A stretch of 64,000 nt of DNA, taken from Callaeas wilsoni. Its lineage: Eukaryota; Chordata; Aves; Passeriformes; Callaeidae. The notes beneath the pieces are model-generated. The model did not search any database. It saw nothing but the letters and a program-made list of their open reading frames with translations, and had not been told where the DNA came from. Location of the stretch: the NCBI GenBank assembly GCA_013398955.1, contig VWPU01009432.1, positions 264,001 through 328,000 on the forward strand. Direction: 5' to 3'. Shown here in pieces: positions 14,746-25,265 of this stretch. Within the stretch, counting starts at the first letter, position 1; every line of letters starts with the position of its first letter. The position numbers and the translations under genes are program-made.

Positions 14746-15595
14746 CCATGGCATTCTGTAAATCCTGAATTATTTTTTTGCAGTGAGTCCACACATATAC
14801 ATTAAGCTGCAATTCTCTTGGGCCGTCAGAATTGCAGACCAGCCTGAGGCATGGCAGTATGATAAAGTTTTCAGGCCCTGCTTAGTTAAGGCTGAAAATC
14901 TGGGACCCAGCCAATCTATACCACTCAGGGCTCTTTTCACAGTCCAAAATGATTTGGCTTAAACATTTCCAACTGTGATGAGGTCTCATTTCAGTGATTA
15001 TACAGTCATTCACTTTTCCACATCAACATCAAAGTCATTAACAACTGAGTATTATTGCATTGGCTGGAATTCAGTTAAGGACTAGAGGGATGTTGCTCTT
15101 TATTAAGATAAATCATTGCCTTGGTTATGTCACCCATGAAATAATCAATTTACTGTGTTGGTTAATTTCCTCCCTCTTTGATCTGTGAATTAAATTCAGC
15201 AGATCATTGTTCCACACAACTGCAGTGGAAAGGATGCTTTAAAATAAATGCACCACATTTTCTAATGGTACAAGTCTGGTAACTGTGTAAAACAAGACTG
15301 CATGTGGCCTGATCTATTTCAACAGTTTCCTTTGAAAGCTTCAGGGGAAAATGAACCAGTAGCACCAATTTGGGTGATACTCCCTCAAAATTCCTGAGGA
15401 ATGAACCAGAGGAGAGAGAAAAGCTAGCAGAACTGATTCTGAGGCTTCAGAGGAGTTAGGCTGATTGCCAGAGCAAATGAAAATATTTCTATCGAAGTGT
15501 AAGGCTATTTCTTGATAGCTTTCATGAGCTTTACTTACCAAGATGCTTACTATAAGGATTTTTTTCAAAAATCCTACTCATCACAAGATGAATAT

Positions 15596-15611
15596 TAAAA
15601 AAAAAAAAAAC
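15596..15611. repeat. Poly(A) run
   Basis: A run of 15-16 A interrupted at neither end by a recognisable retrocopy. Confidence 0.9.
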
Positions 15612-15999
15612 AAACTGCACTGATACCGATTGATATTCTAATGTCCTTTTGCATTGAGCTATGCATTCTGACATTAAACTACATGTATAAATAATGACTT
15701 TTCATTTTGCTGAATTTCACAGCAATATGGGTATTCAAGTCTCACTTTTCTAATACTAAACTCTTAACTTTCCACAGATTAAAGAATCCATGCTAATTAA
15801 AATCAACACAGAATTCCTCAGTATTACTATAATGTAAGTTCAGATCCATGCCTCTTCTAAAACTTGAGCTCTTCTCATGTGTATGTCCTTTAAACTCAAG
15901 ACCATGATCCATCATGAGCTTTGAAAAATAGCAACAGCATGTGATGTGGTTTTAAGAAATTGATCTCAGATTACGTTGTAAAATGTGCCTAAAATTCTC

Positions 16000-16314
16000 C
16001 TAATGATAGTATTGCTGGGCTGGGCTGGCCAGGGCTAGGTATACCTCCTTGGCCAAGTCCACTGCTGCATTTCCCAAACGATTTTGCAATGGTGCTACAT
16101 CCAGGCACATAGACCCCTCAAGCTGCAAAAGCCGCTTAATCTTTGAAGGAAGACAGTGTACAAATTGGATGAATTGTGTTATTGCCCAATCTCTCACAAT
16201 TGTACTGCTAAGGTTACTGTAAAATTGGTCAGCATCTAATTTTGATAGACTTTGAGATAAACAGCATGTAGGTTTCTGATTGTGGAACCAAGATACAGAA
16301 TTTCTTCCAAATTT
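16000..16314 (-). other. Open frame resembling a terminal coding exon, unrecognised
   Basis: A stop-free frame of 104 codons ends at TAG (16002-16000 on the minus strand). A plausible acceptor TGTTTATCTCAAAG| would start an 82-residue terminal exon at 16249. The translation is non-repetitive and mixed (for example RDWAITQFIQFVHCLPSKIK in the middle and NAAVDLAKEVYLALAS near the end), without the low-complexity look of most AT-rich open frames. It has no early ATG, so if real it is a 3' exon or pseudogene piece. No nearby minus-strand AATAAA was found. Frames of this length can arise by chance. Confidence 0.22.
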
Positions 16315-17866
16315 TTACATCTTAAAGCTATATTTATATAATCTTAAAGATTCTAGAACATGTATTGATGAGAAGAAATGCTATTATTTTTGGAAGAAAA
16401 TGCATATGAAAATACTATTGCTAAAATAGTTGAACTAAAATTCCTGACTGAACTAAAAAAACCCCACTTTATTTGCTAACTCCAATTCCCATTACACGAG
16501 CAAAATATTTTCACTAATTCTCAGGTCAAAGTTACGAATTAGAGCAATGGATTAAGAAGATGTAATACTGTTTCATTATAAGAATAACACCCCCAATTCA
16601 CTTAAAAATTAATGAAAGCTGATTGCAGATTGGTTTCTATAGCAATTACTTAGAGTGTTTCTCCTAGCATTTAACAAAAATTGTGTGTGATTTCATGAAA
16701 GAAAAACAATTTGCATTAACAAATTACTTCAGTGCATTTGAAAGTCATCTTCATGAAGCAAAATATACCCTAGCTGAGCATGCAGGAGAATGAACACTAA
16801 TGAAAGTACAAAGTCAGGACTATGTAGAAATTCATGGTAAATCAGTCAGGATATTCTGAATATGTGAGGAAGCTTAGTATTGAACAGTTAATTGCAACTG
16901 TGGTGAACTTGATTAATGCACAGGACAATCCTATGTTGCTTATAAACCTTCTCACTTGGCAATCAAATTACTATTTTCTAATTAATTGCATTTATTAGTT
17001 TCTCCTTGTCAATTGTTTCATATTCATGGTCCTTTTGCCATTAGTTTCCATTTCTAAATGAGTCATTCTAAAAGCAGAAAGTGAAAACATTGCTATTCCT
17101 CAAGCGTGATTTCTTATTTTGTTGACATGAATGCATAGTAACTGCAAGTTTCTTCAAGCTGTCGTGGAATATTTATTTTTTAGTTGCCATGAGGTCATAC
17201 ACTTGGAGTTTTTAGATGACAGAAACTCCTGGTGGAGTTTTGAACACATTTAGCTTTTGTAATTCTGCTTCAGGCAGTAGCAGGCAAGTTAAACAATCAC
17301 TGATTGACTTTTATTAACCGATCTGTAAGGCTGATAGGCTCAGGAATGCAGCCTATAGACAGATTCTTGAAATACAGCCGAGACAGGAATCTTAGAGAAA
17401 TTCCAAAAATAGGAGGTAATACTCTCCTTGCAAACTAATTTTTTCCCCTAGATAATATTTTTTACTTTATAAGATATTGCTCTTTCTCTGCTTTTGATTT
17501 GAAAAGTTCATCAAGAAATCTGATTGTTTAAAAAAACCCAAATTACCTATCACAGACTTAATTTCAAGCCTATGCTATTACATGAAAATAATAAAAAAAA
17601 TTTTTTTCCAGTAAGTTATCTGAAGAATTAAAGTTGAAATGTTAACTGATGTAAAATTAATGTAATGGTTTCTTTGGTATAAACTAGCTAGCCTTGAGGG
17701 AGATGCTGCACAGTGAGACTCCAGATATGTCCTTGAATTATCCCCTTGCTCTGGGGTAAACTGGAGCCAAGCTGTACTTGGCAAGCATTTCTTTCCTTAG
17801 TGAGCAACTCTGTTGAGCTCAATAAAGTTTTGAGAGGAAGGGGCCAGAGTCACACCTTTCTCTAGG

Positions 17867-17891
17867 CTAGCCACCTGTACAGGGTGGCTAG
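17867..17891. repeat. Perfect 9-bp inverted repeat with 7-nt loop
   Basis: CTAGCCACC at 17867-17875 pairs with GGTGGCTAG at 17883-17891. An AATAAA occurs just upstream at 17821-17826 (+), but no gene ends here that I can see. Confidence 0.9.
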
Positions 17892-18840
17892 AAACACAGA
17901 AACACAGCCCTGCTGTAGAACACGTTCTCCCACCCCATGCTGGTTTTCATAGTTATTGCACATATACCATGATCTCCCTTGAAGGATTAGAGCTACACAA
18001 GCCAGTTTCTGATTGTATAAACCATAAGTTATGTGATATCATAGATTTTGATGCCTGTGGGATCTCAAATTTTTGTTTTAAAGGTTTGTTTTGGATTTAT
18101 TTAATACATGGCATTTATTTAATTACTAGAGCTGCAAATCAAATTAATTTCTCCTATAAACATATAGTTATCATCTTATATTCTAAGAAAAAGAATGTAA
18201 TTAGTGATTTGAAGTTTATATCTCTCTTTTATTTTTCATTTTTGTGTCAAAAATCATCTGTGATACTGCTTGGTCCAGCAAGCATTCCATGTATGAGTTC
18301 CTAGGCTGAAGCAGCAGTTCCACAGTTTTGAAGGGCTTGTAGAGACAGCCTCAGGACCTCTAAGTGCATTTACACACTTGACACCAAACACATTAGTGGA
18401 ATCGATGTCAATGAAAATGCTTAACATTCTTCTTAAAAACAGGTACAGCAAGGTCTGATAAGTCTTGTCTGTGTTCCCTGAACCACAAGAATGCTTGTGG
18501 TGGGTACGTCTTGCCACGTCCGTGTAATTAAACTTTTGAGTAGTATTTCTTGGCATTGGAGCACTACTGTTAAAGGTCCACAGTGGAGTACCAGAAAAAA
18601 GAAAAACAGACAAAATTATCTAAGCATTTTCATTAATTGTTAAGATGACCTTGCCGATGAGAGGTAAAGACTCAAATTCTGTCCTTAACTGAATCAGAAT
18701 GGAAACTGCACAGATATGAAAGCCCTCAAATTTATAGGTATTTAAGCCTCCATCTCTTTTAAAACCAAAAGTTGAAACTAGATCAAACTTAATTGCTGAC
18801 ATTTTTAACATTTTTTCCCTTTATTTGTCAAAAGAAGGTA

Positions 18841-18861
18841 TCTAGTGTGAGTTACACTAGA
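18841..18861. repeat. Perfect 8-bp inverted repeat with 5-nt loop
   Basis: TCTAGTGT (18841-18848) pairs with ACACTAGA (18854-18861) around GAGTT. Isolated; no surrounding feature explains it. Confidence 0.9.
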
Positions 18862-19469
18862 GGTCATACAATTTGATGTTTGCACCAGCGTGTATTGTGA
18901 TGGAAGCTCTGGGTACAGCAGGGATCCTCCACATCACTGAAGTTATCTCTGAAACATACAGGTAAAATCTGTTATACTAGTTTTTGTTTTAATTAAGCCA
19001 ACTGCATCATTTCCTAAAGTGCACTGTACAAAGATCTTGTAACATGCAGTGAAAATGTATAGGTATCCAGTTATTTGTGAATAATATATCAAACAGTAAT
19101 TACTGCTGAAGAGTTTAATCAGTTTTAATAGTCATATTTTAATTCTGCCATCCTTTTGTGTTGATACAGGCTACAACTTCCAGGAACATTCTTCCATACT
19201 CTCACTAAACACAGCTCAATTACAGCATATCCTTTTAAGAAGTTTGAAATAAAATATGCTAAGTATATTAAAAATGTGCCAAGTATGTTACGCCCACTGC
19301 CAGTTTCAATACTAGTAAACTGTCCTGTTTTGCAAGTCTTTGCCTATTGCTATTCACAGGCTACGTGAATAAACCTCTAGCTTTCATTCATTCTGGGCTC
19401 TCGAGCCTACTGATGGTTGCTCGGGGAAACAGCCTTTTGGCTGAGGGCTGTCCCCTTCATTTTTCAAAT

Positions 19470-19770
19470 GTTCTGCACAGGGGATGGTTCTTGGGGTTGC
19501 TATTAATATGCTCCAGGGTAAATGCCCCCTTCTGTGGGATGCTTCTGGGGGTCTGTTATCATTAGGCTCCAGCTTTAACACCTCCAACCCACTGCAAAAC
19601 TTTCCTCTGTAGCTGTATCAGTAGGCTTCAGAGTTAACATACCATCACCCAAGAAGGCTGTTTGCTGGAATGGCTGTTTTTTAAGTCTCCAGAGTGAAAA
19701 CAATGCCCCAAGTCTGGAAGAGCTGCCATCAGTAGACTCCAAAGCATCATCTAAACAAAACTTAATTGAT
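19470..19770. repeat. Degenerate tandem repeat, ~58-bp period
   Basis: A core of the form ATCAGTAGGCTCCAGAGTTAACA recurs with CTCCAG/CTTCAG/CTCCAA anchored at 19511, 19567, 19626, 19687 and 19737 (spacings 56, 59, 61 and 50). The preceding GAGCTGT-like text also recurs. A sixth, weaker copy may lie near 19400. This is an old, diverged minisatellite or internally repeated element of unknown origin. The minus strand reads short repeated LEPND/LKPTD/LESTD peptides across it. Confidence 0.6.
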
Positions 19771-21107
19771 AGCTTTGCACTGATACAGGACACAGGGGAA
19801 AGCAGGAGGAAAAAAAAATGTATGCAGAAGATTCAGGTGAATGCCACCAAGAATACAGTAACTGGTTAAGCCTCATCAACTAATGCTGGCATTTCTAATA
19901 TAATCCAACAAGAAACGCAATTAGCCAGCTGCACTGGTAGTGTATTAACTCTTGCCAGCCTTCTCAATATCTGCTTTACTCACGGTAAGAGAGGAAGCTC
20001 ATTTATTACCATATACAATTTTGTTAGTGTATCAAAGACTGCAAGTGTTATGAAAACTGCTGGTTATACTGCGTGAGTACTTGATCAGTGGGAGAAAATT
20101 CTATCTGTGTGTGCCTTTGAAGTTTAAGTGCCTTTCACTATGCAAATTAGCTTGTGTTAAAGGACTCTTATGTCTTCCAAACTGATCTGCCACTCCATTG
20201 TTTTACCTTACCCATAGCATCTCCATTCAAATTACAATTTATATGCTTCAGAATGTATTTCCTAACTGGTGCTATGTTAACCACAGCCCATGTAGCCCAG
20301 CAATGAAAGAAAAGTCATAAGGATCTCAAACCATAAAAACTTGGAGACTGAAAACCTTAAGGGGTCACTAAACAAAGCATGGATAATGCTTTTTAATGAC
20401 TGGTATAATTTAAAAAGTCATGAAATCTGGGGACAAGAAAATCCTGGTGGGAGCACTCACACTGCAGGTGTAGACATTCACATACTACTGGCAAAATCAG
20501 GATAATGAAACTTAACTCTGTCCAACACATCCAGAGTGTGTTGAAAGAGTTCATGTGTTCCTGAAGCACCAGCATTGAAAATCCTGGTGACCATGAACTC
20601 CCAAAACAACCTGAAGATGTGGGCATTAAAAGAGGAAACCTGCTTGAAGACATCAGTAGCATCTGAAGAGTGATGCAGGCACTGGCAACTCCTCAAATGG
20701 AGAGGCCAGAAAACTGAGGTTATTGATAGCTTTGCTCTCTCTCTCCCCTCTAATAGTAAGATTGTAGCATAGAGACCTTGGAAAAGCATCAAAAGATACA
20801 AAGCACAAGCTGGGCGCTGGGCACTGGACACTATCAACTCTCCAGCTCATTTCAGGGGATCTCCCATTCTAAATGCCTGCAGGCACAGTAAGTGGCAGTT
20901 ACAGCTAACTCACAACATTTATTCATCCTCAAAGAAGGCCATTCTTACATTGTTGCTAAATAAGATTAGACTCTCAGTTGTTGAGCCTGGACAGAAGCTA
21001 AGCCACGTCAGCTGTTTACTCACTCCTTTTCCCCCAGAGAAGGAGTGAATGAAAGGGCCAAAGCAAGAAAAGTGCAAAGTTTGAGACAAAGTCTGTTTAA
21101 TTCTGGT
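19771..21107. other. Transition from desert to the GC-rich ODF3 block; nothing recognised
   Basis: GC content rises gradually from about 20.4 kb. A minus-strand frame at 20478-20837 (119 codons) is unrecognised and overlaps others in different frames. Confidence 0.4.
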
Positions 21108-21515
21108 TCTTGGGGAGGTTGTTTTCCCACTCTAGCTAAGTGGTGATGTTAAAAGGATTCTCCCCTAGTTTCTAGGGAACAGAGTGGGAATTGGAGTGGG
21201 CAGCTCTCAAAAACACTTTGAGGCAGAAGCCCCTGTGAGCTCTCAGTAGTTCAGCTCTCTCAGATCTGTGGCCAGCAGTTCAGTCAGACACAACTCATTT
21301 GATAAAAGCCCTGTGCTCAGGCACCACTGGACTAAAAAGAGCTGTGCTGGCTCTCTGTGCACATGGGGACACAAGCAGGTCTGTGTGAGGACAAACTGGG
21401 GCTGCCCCACACCGGTCTGAGACAGTTCCGTGGCAGCTCCATGTCCAGCCCCTGAGGAGCCCTACAGGCAATACGGCAGTGCTGCAGCACAAACAGCTTA
21501 AGGGTCTCAACATCG
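21108..21515 (+). repeat. Direct repeat A, upstream copy (decayed)
   Basis: This stretch matches 24578-24965 over most of its length. Shared landmarks include GCTAAGTGGTGATG, a GGAACAG.GTGGGAATTGGAG stretch, CAGGCACCACTGGACTA, and GGGGACACAAGCAGGTCTGT running on through GTGAGGACAAAC. The copies differ by an internal indel of about 30 bp (offset 3474 at one landmark, 3444 at another). Many CpGs of the downstream copy are TpG or CpA here, as expected after methylation-driven decay. The left part may itself derive from the 3' region of an old CR1 element in reverse orientation. Confidence 0.8.
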
Positions 21516-21551
21516 CAGTGGGCTTTGCTTATCACTGAGTGAGAATGGCCC

Positions 21552-21617
21552 ATTGGGATGTCACCTGGTGATGGACTCAATGATGATGGATCCACCTAGC
21601 AACGGATTATGATGTCA
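21552..21617 (+). promoter_or_regulatory. Candidate ODF3 promoter module: CCAAT-type, RFX X-box-like and CRE-like sites
   Basis: An inverted CCAAT box (ATTGG, 21552-21556) is followed by CCTAGCAAC (21595-21603), which contains the RFX half-site AGCAAC, and then by TGATGTCA (21610-21617), one base from the CRE palindrome TGACGTCA. RFX factors are established drivers of ciliary and spermatogenic genes, and CREM acts in testis, so the combination suits an axonemal gene starting about 400 bp downstream. The other X-box half-site is poor (4 of 6 matches), and no transcription start is visible. A pyrimidine-rich tract (about 21814-21917) and a TTTTTCCTGTAG acceptor-like sequence just before the ATG leave room for a 5'UTR intron. 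Confidence 0.35.
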
Positions 21618-22006
21618 CCAAAGAGCTGATGCCCCTCCCTGCGTCTCACCCAGTCAGTGCCACACTCCAGCTGAGCAAATTCGCATGTACACGTGCCGGA
21701 GGCTACCTCCCTGCCAGGCCAGCGCTGTGCTTCTACGCTGCTGCTGGCCAGGCCAACAATTACTGCCTGAGGGCACAGCCGGGAGTTTTTGCTGCATCTT
21801 TGCTTCTAACGTGCTGCTTCTCCCCCATTCCTCCTTCTCCTCCATCTGCTACTTCTTCTTGTTCTTCACTTTCCTTCACTTTCTTTCGTGATGCTACCTT
21901 CCCTTTCTTCCTGCTCTGGACTACACAAAAGCTCCGTACCAAGGCTGTGTCAGGGAAGCCCCTTGGTAGCTCCCCTGTTTTTCCTGTAGTTTCTCTAGCC
22001 ACCAGC

Positions 22007-23971
22007 ATGGAGGCACCCTGGGTAGGCACCTGGAGACCTCATCCCCGACACGGCCCAATCCTCGCAGAGTTCAGCACCCCGGGTCCCAAGTACTGGATTC
22101 CTGGGACAACAGGTAAATCAACTATCCTGGGGAGGCAGTGGCAGTGGGAGGCACAGCACACTGCTTGCTTCCACTTAGAAATTTCCTTTCATTACACAGT
22201 TGCAGGCATATGTCCTTTGACAGGCTTTTCTTCCCAGGTCACACGGCTCATGATCCCACCAGAGACAGAGCCCCTGCATACACATTTCGAGGGACCAAAT
22301 GTCCCGCCACAGCCAGCTGCTCACCAGGTCCTCGGTACTTCATCCATCCATCCATCACCAAGACTGGAAAGCATGTGGCTCCGTCGGCACATATGACGGG
22401 ACGTCCCAAGACCAAGACTGAGGTCACCCCTGGACCCAGTGAGTGGCATTTCTGCAGCCCCTCTTCCAGGCTGGACAAGAACACCTTACTGTTGCCCTGT
22501 GCCACTCGGGCACAAAACCCTCCGCTCATGCCCTGAGCGGGCTCCAGAGAGTTCCGGACAGAAAACAAGCAAGACTGAGCACCTCCTCCTGACTTCTCCT
22601 CTTTGGCTTGCAGTTAGGTTCCCAGCTTCACTTCTCTCTCCTCCTGCTCTGCCCCAGGTGACTACACCACGGAACATGCTAACAAACACGTCTACTACAC
22701 CGCACCGGTGCAGAGCATGATGTTCCGGCCCAAGGACATAAAACCCTTCCGAACGCCAGGTACGGGAACTTGGGGAAGCAGATATTCTTACAGCCTGTGT
22801 GTCCTCCAGAGAGCATCTGCAGCTTCTTCAACAGGCCTAGCAAAAAGCCTAGGCAGCAGGACACAGTGCGCTCAACAAGCTTCTTGCTGTCCCAGAGCAC
22901 CGACTTCTCCTGTCTCACAGAAGAACCGGCAGCTCTGGCTTCAAACAGCCAACGCACACCACATGCAACAGAAGCTGGAGGCACTGGGAAGTGGGGCAGG
23001 ATATCCTTCCTGCTCCTCACAGCCAGCTTGGCAGGCTGACTCTCTCCCACCCAGGCATTGCATCATTTCCCACAGGACTCACCTATGCTCTCTTCCTATT
23101 CTCTTTCCAGGTCCTGGCACCTACACCCTGCCCAGGATTCTGGGACCCAACACAGTCTACACCTGTGCTGAACCATGCTACTCCATGAGATGGAAGAGTC
23201 AATACCAGAGCTGTTTTCAAGACCTGGCAAAGGTGAGCTGTGCTTCTCTGTTCTCTCACGGCAGCAGCAGAAGCTCAGTTGCTCTCCTCAGGGCAGAGGG
23301 GCCCCAGTGCCTGCTGTATGCCCACATAACACATGCACCTGCGGCAAAGCCCAAGGTGCCACAGGGCCTCTGGCTCTGCTGTTTCCAGTAATACCGACAC
23401 CTGCAGTCCCTCACTTTTCAACACTAGCAGCTTCGGCGCGGTACAGCGCACCAGCACTAATGGCACTAATCTCCCTCATCCTCTGGGAAATCTCCCTCTC
23501 TTCCCAAGGCTCCAGACCTCCCACATCGCTCCTCTGGCCAGCCACCTAAAGCAGCACAGTTCTTGTGGGTGCCTGCCAAGAATCCACACTGCCTCTTGTA
23601 CCCACCAACCTCATTGCTTCTCTTGCAGACGCCGGGTCCTGCAGCATTTGCCAAGGTGGAACTCGACGTCTACAAAACGAGGGCTCCCAAGTACACAATG
23701 GGACTAAAAACCAAACTTGCTGGCAAGAGTGTGTTTCCAGGTCCAGCAGACTACAGCGTGGGAAAGGTAAGGCAGCCTGCTCACAACATGCTATGCTGGA
23801 CAGCCTTCACCTGAGGACAACTCTGGAGAACAAGGCACCATCTTCACCTTTTTTCTTCCCGCTGTCCCCTTCCAGGTGTCACTGATCAAGGCTCGGGAAC
23901 CTGCTTACACTTTTGGACTCCGACATTCTCTCTACAAAGCTTCTTTAATACCTGCAACACATCTTGAATAA
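22007..23971 (+). CDS. ODF3: Outer dense fiber protein 3-like (CIMAP1/ODF3 family), six exons
   Basis: Six exons splice with GT-AG introns: 22007-22112, 22238-22438, 22658-22759, 23111-23232, 23629-23766 and 23876-23971. They give 765 nt, or 254 residues plus TAA, the length I recall for human ODF3. The start has a strong Kozak context (A at -3, G at +4). The N-terminus has the family signature (residues 5-19, WVGTWRPHPRHGPIL). SHIPPO-type PGP motifs fall at residues 25-27, 65-67, 100-102, 136-138, 179-181 and 214-216, four of them preceded by S/T/K-T or V-T. The LGPNTV block (147-152) and C-terminal FGLRHS (about 237-242) are also family hallmarks. Family members are microtubule-associated proteins of the sperm tail and cilia; the PGP repeats are thought to contact the axonemal lattice. 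Exon 2 (HDP.R.RAPA) and exon 5 (VYK.RAP) look closer to the ODF3B/CIMAP1B paralogue, while exon 1 resembles ODF3/CIMAP1A, so paralogue assignment is open. The reading frame is intact with no disabling change. Confidence 0.92.
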
Positions 23972-23972
23972 A
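23967..23972 (+). terminator. Poly(A) signal AATAAA overlapping the ODF3 stop codon
   Basis: The last codon GAA, the stop TAA and the next base A together form a canonical AATAAA. A T-rich, GT-containing stretch follows at about 23991-24012 and could be the downstream element. If used, cleavage would fall roughly 10-30 nt past the hexamer, giving a 3'UTR of only some 10-30 nt. No other AATAAA occurs in the next few hundred bases. Confidence 0.6.
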
Positions 23973-24450
23973 AACAGACACCCGCAGAGATCTTTTTCTG
24001 TTCCTGCTTTGCAGCAGGGTGGGGTTAGGTGTGCGTGGGTGCGGACCATTGGCTCTCACTGTCTCGTGTCTATGCCTCAGTCAAAACATGGCAAGGTGAG
24101 GGTGAGGGGAGAGCAGCGAGGCCACAGCGTAACCCAGGCTGACATCTCCAACAGCACCGTTTCACCTATGCAGAGCAAAACACTGTGAAAGCATTCCAGC
24201 CGTGCCTTGCACACTCTCACCCCATGGCCCGTGCTGGCCCCTAAGGACACAGCCCATCTCAGCATCCCCCTTTTCACTGCACACAGGTGGCATCTGCCCA
24301 GGGTGTGCCCAGAAACATAGCTGCCCTGCACCATCTCTTGCCATGGGCAGGGGCTCATTTCCACAGGCAAGTCCCCAGACCACTGACAGTTAAGGAGAAA
24401 GAACCATTATTCCCAGACTGAAAATGCAATCATCATAGGATGCTGCAACA
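23973..24450. other. ODF3 3' flank; no gene seen
   Basis: Moderately GC-rich. Short open frames lie on both strands without a recognisable product. It lies between the ODF3 poly(A) signal and the CR1 fragment. Confidence 0.45.
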
Positions 24451-24577
24451 GCCCACGTGGGAAGGGGCCTTGGAAGGTGACCTAATCCAGCCCTTGTGTG
24501 GGAAAGGCAGCCTGGAAGAGACTGGCCAGCACCCAGCCAACTGCAAATTTGGTTGTGTCCAGTGATGGGACTCTACT
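24451..24577 (-). mobile_element. CR1 LINE 3'-end fragment
   Basis: GGAAGGGGCCTTGGAAGGTG followed by ACCTAATCCAGCCC resembles the reverse complement of the CR1 3'UTR, where the usual text is a GGAAGGGACCTTGGAAGGT block followed by a CTAGTCCAACCC-like block. The element is therefore on the minus strand. Similarity weakens to the right and may run on into repeat A (the CTCTGG..AAGTGGTGATG region). It looks old and truncated. Confidence 0.55.
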
Positions 24578-24965
24578 GTGCCCCTGGAGAGGCTGTTTCT
24601 CCTCTCTGGCTAAGTGGTGATGCCAAAAGGATTCGTCCATGATTGCTAGGGAACAGGGTGGGAATTGGAGCGAGCAGCTCTAACAGGTGCTCCAAGGCAG
24701 GAGTCTCTCTCAGCTCTGCGGCCAGCACGTCAGACCCAACCCATTTGACAAAAGCCTTTTCCTCAGGCACCACTGGACTAGAAAGGGCTGTGCTGCATGT
24801 CTGTGCATGGGGACACAAGCAGGTCTGTGTGAGGACAAACCGGGGCTGCCCCACGCCGGACTGAGGCAGTTCCGTGGCAGCCCCGTGCCCAGCCGCAGCG
24901 GAGCCCCGCAGGCAGCGCGGCAGCGCTGCAGCAGGAGCACACCCGCAGCTGGTCGAGCATCGCGC
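24578..24965 (+). repeat. Direct repeat A, downstream copy (CpG-retaining)
   Basis: This is the second copy of the repeat at 21108-21515, in the same orientation, with ODF3 lying between the two. It keeps CpGs that are TpG or CpA in the upstream copy (for example GCGCGGCAGCGCTGC here against ATACGGCAGTGCTGC there) and merges at its right end into a CpG-rich stretch. Several open frames on both strands over this segment are by-products of GC richness. Confidence 0.8.
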
Positions 24966-25265
24966 CCGCGGAGCCCCGGTGCCGGTTAACCCGCAAAGGG
25001 AAGAGGTGCGCGTGACAGACTGCGGGGCGCGGAAGGCAAATTCCGGGGACCGCGACACACAGCCCCGCCGCCTTCTCGGCGGACAGACGTCCCCTGGTAG
25101 CTCTTGTCCGGCGGTGCCGAGCTGGAACATGCTGTCTCAAGGAGCTGTGGCGTTGGGAGCTCTGAGAGAGCGGGCCCAGGAGCTCCCGAGCGCGGGTCCG
25201 GGCGGGAGCCGGCAGCGGTGGGGGGCAGCTCCGACGGGGAAAGGGGAGCAATGGAGGGGCGGGAG
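24845..25265. promoter_or_regulatory. CpG-island-like segment, possible orphan promoter
   Basis: About 420 bp of dense G+C with frequent CpG in a window that is otherwise AT-rich and CpG-poor. It includes CCGCCGCCTTCTCGGCGG near 25065 and a GGGGCGGG Sp1-type box near 25256-25263. The sequence turns abruptly AT-rich at 25270. No coding exon is recognisable on either side, and the partial ODF3 copy 0.55 kb to the right runs toward it, so the island is not the promoter of that copy. It may drive an unannotated transcript or be the remnant promoter of the duplicated block. Confidence 0.45.

Larger units (their letters stand above)
14746..19469. other. AT-rich desert; one exon-like frame and two hairpins
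   Basis: Apart from the exon-like frame at 16000-16314, the poly(A) at 15596 and the inverted repeats at 17867 and 18841, I see no supported feature. Open frames at 17969-18304 (+) and 18254-18613 (-) are unrecognised. Confidence 0.45.

Noticed and set aside
14598..14792. Minus-strand peptide with two 22-residue repeats
   Set aside because: The repeat is explained by the 66-bp DNA duplication, whose length happens to be a multiple of three. Both strands are open and no gene structure surrounds it.
21629..22396. 255-codon + strand open frame, the longest in the window
   Set aside because: It runs through the ODF3 5' flank, exon 1, intron 1 and part of exon 2. Only the 22007-22112 part is coding in that frame; the spliced model explains the region better.
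22708..23391. 227-codon + strand open frame
   Set aside because: It crosses ODF3 exon 3, intron 3, exon 4 and intron 4 without respecting splice sites. It is an accidental read-through in GC-rich DNA.
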